Shown: positions 52,749 through 59,994 of the stretch, in pieces
Position numbering within the stretch: position 1 is the first letter of the stretch
Layout: the number at the start of each line of letters is the position of its first letter
Assembly: GCA_934271065.1 (NCBI GenBank)
Contig: CAKQQQ010000002.1
Span: 1 to 64,000 of the forward strand
Direction: 5' to 3'
DNA length: 64,000 nt
Source of the DNA: an uncultured Clostridia bacterium
GTDB lineage: Bacteria > Bacillota > Clostridia > Christensenellales > Borkfalkiaceae
The notes under the pieces: model-generated
The model's input: the letters and a program-made list of their open reading frames with translations, nothing else
What the model was told of the DNA's origin: nothing
Databases searched by the model: none
Program-made: the position numbers and the translations under genes

Positions 52749-55280
52749 TTAACGCCTGCGACTTTTTTTAAGGGCTACCGCCGCCGCGCCTAACGCGGCA
52801 AGCAACGCGCCCGTCTCGCCCAGCGCGCCTTTGCAACCGGACTTTCCGGCGGGCTTCGGCTCTACGGGATCAACAGGATCTACCGGATCAACGGGATCGA
52901 CAGGATCAACAGGATCTACCGGATCTCCGCCGCCGATCTTTTCGTATACGGCGATAACCGTCTTATCGCCGCCTTTGAGTTCGTAACTCTTCCATTTGCC
53001 GGTATAGCCGCTCTTTTCGGGTACGGCAGGCTCGGTTATCGAAGTGTTCTCGACCGTATACGTCTGCTTTCCGACCGTTTTGCCGTCGGCTTTGAACGTA
53101 ACGGTGTATTCTACGGGGGTATATACCGCGTTTACTTTTTGGGTTTGGGTTTTTTCAAGGCTGAAATCTTCCCATTTGCCCGTGTAGAACTTTTTATACG
53201 GAGCGGGCGGTATAAGACCTTCCTTTTCGTCGCCGTCGGCGTAAATAACGGTTATATCGTCGTCTACTCCGCTGACGAAGGTTATTTTATACAGAGTTTC
53301 CTGCAACTCTTTTTCTACCGTGTAGGTAAGAGTTTTGGTCGTAACGTTATCGCAGGAGTCGGTCGCGGTTATCGTGCAGGTGTGAACGCCGAGTTTTAAT
53401 CTGCCCCTGCCGTCAAGCGCGCCGTTCGACCATACCACCGAAGAAGCAAACGTTCCGGAATCGTCCGTAATCGAGTAATCGTCTACGGGGTAAGTGCCTT
53501 CGGTGGTTCTGAACTCCGTCGCCGCTACGGTTATGACGGGCGGAACGGTATCCCACTTGGGCGCGAGAGATTTGACGTAATTATCGGGTACGTCGTGATC
53601 GCCGAAACGGAAAAGCATATCGCTTGTCGCGTCTTTGGTAAATTCTTTGCTTACGACGCCGCCCGGATAGGTAAGGCTGAGTACGACGGTGTTTTCGTCG
53701 CCCGCTTTAAGTTCGGTTTTCAGAACGATATTGCCGTAGGTTTTGAAAGTCTTATCGGGGATATTAACGAATGCCTTGTCGCCCCTGTCCCAGTTTTTGG
53801 CGGAAGACTGCATATTGCAGACTCTGACACCTATATCTCCGGCGCTGTGGTAAAAGTAGAAGCCGTAACTGCCGATACCGAACGCCGTGCGCGAGTAATG
53901 CCCGTCGCTCGTTTTTTCAGACCTTTCTTTATACGCGAATTTAACCGATTCGCCTATTTTAAGCGGTTTTTCGGCAACGACCTTTTCCCCGACGGTCATC
54001 TTATATTGCGCGCGCGGAGCGATTTTTTTAACGAGATCGGAGATATCGTAATCGGCGGTAACTTCAGTTTCGTCGTCGTTCCCCGCCGATTCGGTTTCGG
54101 GAACGACCGTCGCGGGATTACTACCGACTTCGTCGTTTACGGTAATTTCGGTTCTGCCGATTAAAATATCGCGTACGGAGTCGAGTTCGGCTTGGGTTAC
54201 GCCTATCGACAACAGATAGTTACACGTTTTGTCTTTGAACGACGCGCCGCTTTGCCCCTGTATAAAGTCGCAAAGTCTGTCGATAGCCGTTGTCTGAATG
54301 CTCGTATTGTTCGCCGCGGCTTTACTGAACCACGAAATTTCGTAATCGCGCGTTATATCTTCTCTCGATACGCCGCAAATGGCGTAAAGCACCGCCGCAA
54401 GCGTACCCGTTCTGTCACGACCGATGGCGCAATGGTAGCCCATAGGATAGTTATCGGGGTTGGCGCAGAACTTGATTTCTTCGGCAAAGGTCTTAACGTA
54501 GTGCGCTTCGCCGTTGATGCCCCTGTTCTCCGTTTCGGTCTCGCCGATTTTTACTATTTCGTTAGCGTAGTACGGAGCGTTGAAGTTGACTCTTTTAACG
54601 CCGTCGCCGAGCGGAGAAACTGCGGAAGACTCGCCGCGCAGGTCGAGATCGGTTTTTATTCCGAGCCGACGCATCTGCTCTTTACCCTTTTCGGTAATCG
54701 AATCGTAGTTCGCCGAACGGTAAATTATTCCGTAGCGTATCTGCTTATCGTCGGAAGTGAGCAAGCCGCCCATATCGCGCATATTTTCTACGCCGTCTAT
54801 ATCCATCGTTCTGACGTACGCCGTGGGCGTGAACGAATAAACTTTTGAAAAAGTCTGATTGCCGCCGTCGTCGGTAACTTTTACCTTCCAGTAATACTCG
54901 CGGTTGGGTATTATATTATTTATGGTAAGACGCGGAGCGGTGGTCATATACTTTTCGGCGTTCGTGAAATGCCTTTCGCTATCCAGATACACCTGATAAT
55001 ACCGCCCGCTTTGACATTCCCATTCGAGAGTTACGGGCGTGGTAAGATACTCGTCGCAACCGTAAAAGTTCGTACTGTAATTAGACGTATAATTCTTAAA
55101 ATACTTATCGATTTCGGCGTTGTCTACCGCGAAAGTTTTCCCGTTGTCGGGCGAAACCACGGTTATTACGTCGTCGGTTACACCGTCGGCTTTTACAGAA
55201 GAAACGCCCGCGCCTATCGCCGCCGCGCTCGCTATAATCGCCGCCGCGGAAGCGGCTATGATTCCAGTTATCTTTCTCAT
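52749..55280 (-). CDS. Secreted tyrosine phosphatase with Ig-like domains and Gly-Cys anchor signal, 843 aa
   Basis: A signal peptide (to about residue 31) and a fibronectin-like domain (80-152) precede a Y_phosphatase3-type domain (about 155-375). Its P-loop is HCAIGRDRTG at 283-292, with Cys284 and Arg290, and the upstream DLDLRGESS segment is kept. Beta domains follow: a LamG-like unit, an Ig-like unit (PPVITVAATEFRTTEGTYPV) and two InlB-type repeats. A DPV tandem linker leads to the tail GKSGCKGALG, a helix and KKSRRR. It shares domain order with the first part of the protein at 34358. As first gene of the second locus it may remove phosphate from the substrate outside the cell. Confidence 0.82.
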   Translation of the reverse strand: MRKITGIIAASAAAIIASAAAIGAGVSSVKADGVTDDVITVVSPDNGKTFAVDNAEIDKYFKNYTSNYSTNFYGCDEYLTTPVTLEWECQSGRYYQVYLDSERHFTNAEKYMTTAPRLTINNIIPNREYYWKVKVTDDGGNQTFSKVYSFTPTAYVRTMDIDGVENMRDMGGLLTSDDKQIRYGIIYRSANYDSITEKGKEQMRRLGIKTDLDLRGESSAVSPLGDGVKRVNFNAPYYANEIVKIGETETENRGINGEAHYVKTFAEEIKFCANPDNYPMGYHCAIGRDRTGTLAAVLYAICGVSREDITRDYEISWFSKAAANNTSIQTTAIDRLCDFIQGQSGASFKDKTCNYLLSIGVTQAELDSVRDILIGRTEITVNDEVGSNPATVVPETESAGNDDETEVTADYDISDLVKKIAPRAQYKMTVGEKVVAEKPLKIGESVKFAYKERSEKTSDGHYSRTAFGIGSYGFYFYHSAGDIGVRVCNMQSSAKNWDRGDKAFVNIPDKTFKTYGNIVLKTELKAGDENTVVLSLTYPGGVVSKEFTKDATSDMLFRFGDHDVPDNYVKSLAPKWDTVPPVITVAATEFRTTEGTYPVDDYSITDDSGTFASSVVWSNGALDGRGRLKLGVHTCTITATDSCDNVTTKTLTYTVEKELQETLYKITFVSGVDDDITVIYADGDEKEGLIPPAPYKKFYTGKWEDFSLEKTQTQKVNAVYTPVEYTVTFKADGKTVGKQTYTVENTSITEPAVPEKSGYTGKWKSYELKGGDKTVIAVYEKIGGGDPVDPVDPVDPVDPVDPVDPVEPKPAGKSGCKGALGETGALLAALGAAAVALKKSRRR

Positions 55281-55375
55281 AAAATAACACGTCCCCGTCT
55301 TTATTTTAATTCATTCGGGATAAAATATAACGCCGAATAATACCGAATTTTCGGCTACTACCCCTATCCCGAATA

Positions 55376-55381
55376 ATTATA
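55376..55381 (-). promoter_or_regulatory. -10 element of the second glycan locus
   Basis: TATAAT on the minus strand lies about 95 bases before the phosphatase start, with no clear -35. The leader between them is AT-rich and contains CCGAATAAT/CCGAA-type small repeats. Activation by the divergent AraC protein is likely. Confidence 0.45.
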
Positions 55382-55457
55382 ACATTCGTTCACGATAAAA
55401 TAAATATCTCAATTTGTTCGATTTTTGCTCTATATTTGTTTTTTAGTTGCTTTTTTC

Positions 55458-55486
55458 TTGACCTAATCGCAAATCGGTAGTATACT
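55458..55486 (+). promoter_or_regulatory. Promoter of the second AraC regulator (leaderless)
   Basis: TTGACC is followed after 17 bases by TATACT at 55481-55486. The ATG is at 55493, where transcription itself should start, leaving no room for a ribosome binding site. Confidence 0.7.
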
Positions 55487-55492
55487 GCGAAT

Positions 55493-56323
55493 ATGGACAA
55501 AGAATTGCAAGTGAAAGAGTTGCTGAACACCCTGCCCATACCCTTTACGACGCGGCTGGTAGAGTCGGACGACGAGTTCCGACATGCACACGGGTTTTTC
55601 GAGTGTTTTTACATTACCGAAGGGGCGATAGTTCACGAATGCAACGGTAAAACCGAGACTTTGACGGAAGGCGACGCGGGGTTTATCTGCCCCGGCGTTT
55701 ACCATTCTTTCAAACGCGAAAAAACGTGCATACACAGGGATTTGCTCTTTTCGGAAGAGTTGATGAAAGAAGTCTGCAATCTGCTGGACGATAAACTTTA
55801 CGCCGATATAACCAAAAAGCGGTTTATCCGTTTCAAACTGCAATCGGGCGAGATTTTATCGTACGAAAAACAGGTGGCGACGTTCCTTTCGTATTACGAC
55901 GTGAGACTGCGCCGCATACACGAAAAGTTATTGACGTCTTCCGTACTCAATCAACTGCTGTTCGGCGAAAAGGACGAAGAATTGCCCGCAAACGACTTCA
56001 AGTCGCGGTGTATTTTCGTCATTAACACCACCTTTACCAACCCCGACGCAATGCAAGCCGTCATAAACGAAATGAGTTTCAATCAGGCGTATCTGTGCAA
56101 GCGGTTCAAAAGCGTGTTCAAGATGACCTTGACCGATTATATAAACGATCTGCGGATCAAGCACGCCGCGTATCTGTTGCAAACCACCGACTATACCCAG
56201 CAGAAAATATGCGAATCGATAGGTTTTGAAAGCGTTTCGTATTTCAATAAATTGTTCAAGAAAAAATTCGGAGTTACGCCCGCTAATTTCAAACGGCAGG
56301 CGACTACGGTTATAACGGAGTAA
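55493..56323 (+). CDS. AraC-family regulator of the second glycan locus
   Basis: A 276-residue regulator with an N-terminal cupin-like sensor (GFFECFYITEGAIVHECNGK, GDAGFICPGVYHSFKRE) and a C-terminal double helix-turn-helix (about 180-270: INEMSFNQAYLCKRFKSVFK, YTQQKICESIGFESVSYFNK). It is divergent from the second locus, so it should control that locus. Only six bases separate the -10 element from the ATG, and no Shine-Dalgarno is present, so the message is probably leaderless. No other Met occurs until about residue 84. Confidence 0.88.
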   Translation: MDKELQVKELLNTLPIPFTTRLVESDDEFRHAHGFFECFYITEGAIVHECNGKTETLTEGDAGFICPGVYHSFKREKTCIHRDLLFSEELMKEVCNLLDDKLYADITKKRFIRFKLQSGEILSYEKQVATFLSYYDVRLRRIHEKLLTSSVLNQLLFGEKDEELPANDFKSRCIFVINTTFTNPDAMQAVINEMSFNQAYLCKRFKSVFKMTLTDYINDLRIKHAAYLLQTTDYTQQKICESIGFESVSYFNKLFKKKFGVTPANFKRQATTVITE

Positions 56324-56334
56324 AAACTAAAAAG

Positions 56335-56370
56335 CGATTTGGCGTTATCAAACGCCAAATCGTTTTTTAT
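56335..56370 (+). terminator. Terminator after the second AraC gene
   Basis: CGATTTGGCGTT and AACGCCAAATCG form a perfect 12-bp stem with an ATCA loop, followed by TTTTTTATT. It is also placed to stop the leftward protease gene ending at 56384. Confidence 0.88.
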
Positions 56371-56383
56371 TCAGTCGAATTTT

Positions 56384-58279
56384 TTATTTTTTCGTAAAAT
56401 CCGTCGTAAAGTCCGTCGCCCGCCGCTTTCTTAAAAGCGCGACCGCCGCCGCAAACGCCGCCGCAAAAACCGCGGCGGAAATATCCGCGCTGCCGCCGCA
56501 ACCTTTCCCATCGTCGGACGGTTGCTCGGGTTTATCGGGTTGTTCGGGTTTGTCGGGTTGTTCCGGCTTATCGGGTTGCCCCGGTTTGTCGGGCTGTTCG
56601 GGCTTGTCGGGCTGTTCGGGTTTGTCGGGTTGTTCCGGCTTATCGGGCTGTTCGGGCTTATCGGGTTGCTCGGGTTTGTCGGGTTGTTCCGGTTTATCGG
56701 GTTGTTCCGGTTTGTCGGGTTTATCGGGCTGTTCGGGCTGTTCGGGTTTATCGGGTTGTTCGACGGGCGGAAGCGCGGGTATGGTTATATCCGTCAGTTC
56801 GTTGCCGTCGGCGTCGAAGTGCTTTTTGCAGACGGAACAGTCTTTATGCGCTTTCACTCCGTCCTTACCTGCGGCGGCGGGAATTTCCGCTATCCACTCG
56901 CCGAACGTATGCCTTCCGTTGCAGTCCGCCGAGACGGGTTTTAGTTTGGTGTACGCCTTTATTCGGGCTTTGCCGCCGAAAGGCAACTGCGAATAACCGC
57001 CGCTATACGTTTTTTCATACGACGGTCTGTTATCTTCGGTCTGCGCAATTTTGACGTGGGCGTCTCCGTTGGCGTTCTTAACCGAAACGACCACCGAAAA
57101 ATACGAGCCTTTCGCCACGTTTACCGGGGCATCCAACTTGACGGTGTTATAGCCCGAATATCTGAAACGCTGCGTTTTTTGAGCGGCAAGCCGTCCGCTT
57201 TCGACGGCGTTTTGCCCCCAACCGCTAAGGTCGGAGTAAATCTTAACGGTAACGTCGGTATCGTTGCCGAAAGTACACACGTTGACCGCTTCTATATATT
57301 CCGCCGTATCGTCGGTCGCTTTTTTGGCTTCGTATACGTTCGCGACTTCGCTTTTTTTATAAATAGAATCCGCTTCGTTGTTATCGTAATAATAATTATA
57401 GTCGTAAGCGTCTCTCGGCGCGTATCCGAACGCCCACGCGGCGTTGGACACGATTTTGCTTTCGTAAGTCAGCCAGAAGTAGCCATTGTCGTTATAACTG
57501 TTCTTTACGAGCCAGCCGCCGTTACGCATAAGGGTTTCGGACGAAGGGAGAAAAAGACTCTTGTCTATATCGTCGTTCCACCCGACCAAAGTTATCGCGT
57601 GCGGGATTCCGTTCTTTACCGCTTTATCGTTATAATACGTCTTGCTTCTGCCGTCGTAATAGCACGAAGCCGTTACCGCGCCGTATTCGGCGATGGCTTT
57701 CTTGATTTCGGTAATTCTTTCTTCGCCGTCCGCGTCGGAAGATATGTTGACGGCGGTTTCGAGACGATAAAGCGAGTTTTCCGCCACGTCCGCCGACGGC
57801 TTATCGCCGCCTATCGGACCTTGCCACATACTCAACACCGCGGGCGTACTGCCTATATTTCCCGCGGCGTAAAGCCAGTTGCCCGCGCCTTTGTCGTAAT
57901 AAGATCCGTTATTGCCCAGCGCGTCCGCGTTTCTGACGTATTTTCTGTAAGCGAGAGCCTTGGGGTTAAGGCGCAGAGTATCTTTGTTGCCGAGACCTTT
58001 CTTTAGCACGGCGGCTTCGGTCGCGTTGGTCGCGGCGTAAGCCCAGCAAAGGTTGGTGTCGCCCTGATCTTTGACGGGAGTAAGCGCGTCGCGCGGATCG
58101 TATTCCGACAGGCTCGCAATCCGTTCGGCGGAATAGTAAAAACTCTCGGCGGACGTACCCGCCGTCTCCGCGACGGATTTAACGCGTTCGCCGCCCGCGC
58201 CGTAAGCGACAGACGACGCGGACAACGCCAACGCCGACGCAATCGTATACGCAATCGCGGCTAATCTTATTTTTTTCAT
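56384..58279 (-). CDS. Secreted papain-like (C1) cysteine protease with Pro/Gln repeat and Gly-Cys anchor signal
   Basis: The 631-residue product has a signal peptide (IAYTIASALALSASSVAYGA) and a peptidase C1 domain (about 55-275): oxyanion Gln72 and nucleophile Cys78 (KDQGDTNLCWAY), His227 (GIPHAITLVGW) and Asn260 (WLVKNSYND). A lectin-like beta domain of the kind found after bacterial C1 peptidases follows (about 300-420). A long linker of PEQPDK-type repeats then leads to the tail GKGCGGSAD, a helix and LLRKRR. It should cleave proteins at the cell surface. The ATG at 58279 follows AAAAAGGGGTG; the longer frame from 58324 has no ribosome binding site. It is a single-gene transcript. Confidence 0.88.
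   Translation of the reverse strand: MKKIRLAAIAYTIASALALSASSVAYGAGGERVKSVAETAGTSAESFYYSAERIASLSEYDPRDALTPVKDQGDTNLCWAYAATNATEAAVLKKGLGNKDTLRLNPKALAYRKYVRNADALGNNGSYYDKGAGNWLYAAGNIGSTPAVLSMWQGPIGGDKPSADVAENSLYRLETAVNISSDADGEERITEIKKAIAEYGAVTASCYYDGRSKTYYNDKAVKNGIPHAITLVGWNDDIDKSLFLPSSETLMRNGGWLVKNSYNDNGYFWLTYESKIVSNAAWAFGYAPRDAYDYNYYYDNNEADSIYKKSEVANVYEAKKATDDTAEYIEAVNVCTFGNDTDVTVKIYSDLSGWGQNAVESGRLAAQKTQRFRYSGYNTVKLDAPVNVAKGSYFSVVVSVKNANGDAHVKIAQTEDNRPSYEKTYSGGYSQLPFGGKARIKAYTKLKPVSADCNGRHTFGEWIAEIPAAAGKDGVKAHKDCSVCKKHFDADGNELTDITIPALPPVEQPDKPEQPEQPDKPDKPEQPDKPEQPDKPEQPDKPEQPDKPEQPDKPEQPDKPEQPDKPGQPDKPEQPDKPEQPDKPEQPSDDGKGCGGSADISAAVFAAAFAAAVALLRKRRATDFTTDFTKK
56517..56763 (-). repeat. 18-base tandem repeats encoding PEQPDK
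   Basis: About 13 near-identical 18-base units encode a Pro-Glu-Gln-Pro-Asp-Lys spacer between the protease and its membrane tail. Slight differences (TTCGGG versus TTCCGG) mark individual units. The array is of a kind that changes length by slippage. Confidence 0.9.
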
Positions 58280-58314
58280 TCGAACACCCCTTTTTAAGTA
58301 CGCCTTGTGAAAAC

Positions 58315-58344
58315 ATTTTAACACGGCGGGCGGTATTAGTCCAA
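58315..58344 (-). promoter_or_regulatory. Promoter of the C1 protease gene
   Basis: On the minus strand TTGGAC is followed after 18 bases by TAAAAT, about 35 bases before the ATG at 58279. Confidence 0.6.
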
Positions 58345-58405
58345 ACGAAAACCCGACCGCAATGTGAGAATCAGACGAAATTTGACGGCGTATTGCCGTA
58401 AAACG

Positions 58406-58446
58406 ACGGGCGAGCCGAAAAACTTTACGTTTTTCGGCTCGCCCGT
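58406..58446 (-). terminator. Terminator of the heat-shock operon
   Basis: An 18-bp perfect stem (from ACGGGCGAGCC, with its mirror GGCTCGCCCGT) closes around a 5-base loop, 18 bases past the dnaJ stop codon. The T-run after it is short. Confidence 0.8.
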
Positions 58447-58464
58447 TACGCTGCTTAAAGCGGA

Positions 58465-59625
58465 TTATTTATTATAAGGTTTTTCGCCGTACAACGACTG
58501 CAACGCGTCGTCGTACTTTTTCATTTGGTCGTATTGTTTCAATTCTACGTCGCTGTCGAAATCCATAAGCCTTTGCTTTTGCGCTCTGGTAAGTTTTGAC
58601 GGAACTTCGACCGTAACCGTGACGTACAGATTGCCGATACCGAGTTTGGAGTTTATGCCCTTGCCCCTTACGGTAAAGACTTTGCCGCTTTGCGTGCCTT
58701 CGGGTATATCGAGATCCACCGCCTTGTCTATCGTCGGGACTTTGACCGTCCCGCCGAGAGCCGCCGTCTTGAAATCTATCGGTAAGTCGACGTATAAGTC
58801 GTAATTCTTACGCTTGAATATCTTATGCGGCGCGACTTTGAAAACTATAATAAGGTCGCCCGGCTCGCCGCCGTAAAGCGACGCTTCGCCGTAACCGCGT
58901 TTCTTCATATAACTGCCCGTATCCGCGCCCGCGGGGACGTCGATACGCACCGTCGTCTGCTTACGCTGATAACCCTTGCCGCCGCATACCGAGCATTTTT
59001 CGGTAATTATTCTGCCCGTGCCGTTACAGGCGTCGCACGCGCGGGTGGAGATGGTTCTGAAAATACTGTTGCCCGAAGCGTACTGTATACTGCCCTTGCC
59101 GTGACACTTTTCGCACGTCTTATACGCCGTGCCGTTTTTCGCGCCCGTCGAACGGCAGTCGGCGCAAGGTTCTTTACGCGTATAGGTTATTTCCTTTTTA
59201 CAGCCCTTAGCCGCGTCCAAGAAAGACAGTTCGACTTCTACCGTTATATCTTCGCCCGATCTGTCTTCCGTCTCGCCTCTGCCGCCGCCCGTAAACTGAC
59301 CGAAAATATCGCCGAATATATCCGAAAATCCGCCCGAAAATCCGCCGCCGCCGAAGCCCGAAAATCCGCCGCTGCCGCCGAAACCGCCGAAGCCGCCGTT
59401 CGCCGCTTCGGGATGCTCTAACTGAAAGTCGTATTGTTTACGCTTTTCGGGATCGGAAAGGGTTTCGTTCGCTTCGTTGATTTCTTTGAATTTTTTTGCG
59501 GCTTCTTCGTCGTTCGGGTGCAGATCGGGATGGTATTGACGCGCAAGTTTACGGTATGCCGTTTTGATTTCGTCCTGCGTCGCCGTTTTTGAAACGCCGA
59601 GTATTTCGTAATAATTTTTTGCCAT
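58465..59625 (-). CDS. dnaJ: Chaperone protein DnaJ
   Basis: The Hsp40 co-chaperone stimulates the DnaK ATPase and brings it unfolded proteins. The 386 residues show the full type I order: J domain (1-70, with YHPDLHP), a Gly/Phe-rich linker (about 75-115), a zinc domain with four CXXC repeats (CADCRSTG, CEKCHGKG, CDACNGTG, CSVCGGKG) and the C-terminal substrate domain. The first zinc repeat has Ser where Gly is usual. It is the last gene of the operon, separated from dnaK by 369 bases that hold a MITE-like element. Confidence 0.97.
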   Translation of the reverse strand: MAKNYYEILGVSKTATQDEIKTAYRKLARQYHPDLHPNDEEAAKKFKEINEANETLSDPEKRKQYDFQLEHPEAANGGFGGFGGSGGFSGFGGGGFSGGFSDIFGDIFGQFTGGGRGETEDRSGEDITVEVELSFLDAAKGCKKEITYTRKEPCADCRSTGAKNGTAYKTCEKCHGKGSIQYASGNSIFRTISTRACDACNGTGRIITEKCSVCGGKGYQRKQTTVRIDVPAGADTGSYMKKRGYGEASLYGGEPGDLIIVFKVAPHKIFKRKNYDLYVDLPIDFKTAALGGTVKVPTIDKAVDLDIPEGTQSGKVFTVRGKGINSKLGIGNLYVTVTVEVPSKLTRAQKQRLMDFDSDVELKQYDQMKKYDDALQSLYGEKPYNK

Positions 59626-59653
59626 AACGTTATCTTCTCTTTATATAAAATCG

Positions 59654-59680
59654 AGTAAGGCGGAGATTATCCGCCTTACT
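59654..59680 (-). promoter_or_regulatory. Hairpin upstream of dnaJ
   Basis: AGTAAGGCGGA and TCCGCCTTACT pair perfectly (11 bp) 30 bases before the dnaJ ATG, at the border of the inserted repeat. The transcribed strand continues with CGATTTTAT, so it could act as a weak terminator or an mRNA processing site. Confidence 0.6.
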
Positions 59681-59960
59681 ATGCCAGACAAAAATAATAC
59701 AAACCTTGCAAAAACGTCGCTATTTACGCGCTTTTTTGCAAATTCTCGTACGATGTACGTTCAGTACTACCGTTCTCGCCTTTGCAACAAATCATCGAAA
59801 ATATCGGCGTTTTTGTTGTAAGCAAGTCTGACGGCGTGTTTTTAGGCTAAGATAAGGCGCACGAACGGGTTAATACTGCCCGTATAACCCGTGAGTGCAA
59901 CGAAGTATTAGTCAAAAACACACCGTCAGACCACGGTTCGTATTATCTTTATCTGGCATA
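59680..59960 (+). mobile_element. MITE-like repeat, 281 bp, between dnaK and dnaJ
   Basis: The element starts with TATGCCAGAC and ends with its near mirror (TCTGGCATA); 23 of the 26 terminal bases match as inverted repeats. It has no coding capacity. Inside, GTCTGACGG plus GTGTTTTT at about 59849-59872 is mirrored at about 59910-59934, and ACGGGTTA/TAACCCGT pairs nest within, so the right half folds into one long hairpin. Partial copies stand at 11545-11589 and 40601-40620. It fills almost all of the dnaK-dnaJ spacer. Confidence 0.8.
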
Positions 59961-59994
59961 CGTTCGGGTATTAAACCCTGTGGTTTACCGCTTA

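Noticed and set aside
56517..56763. Possible CRISPR array
   Set aside because: The units are 18 bases, contiguous and in frame with a coding region; there are no spacers.
56550..56996. Plus-strand frame with a GCSGLS repeat resembling an antifreeze or collagen-like protein
   Set aside because: The repeat is the antisense reading of the PEQPDK tandem array in the protease gene.
57056..58006. Plus-strand frame opposite the C1 protease
   Set aside because: The protease catalytic triad is intact on the other strand; the antisense product is Arg/Val-rich with no motif.
43983..58279. Sortase-type LPXTG anchors in the exported proteins
   Set aside because: No LPXTG-like motif precedes the C-terminal helices; the common feature is a Gly-Cys motif.
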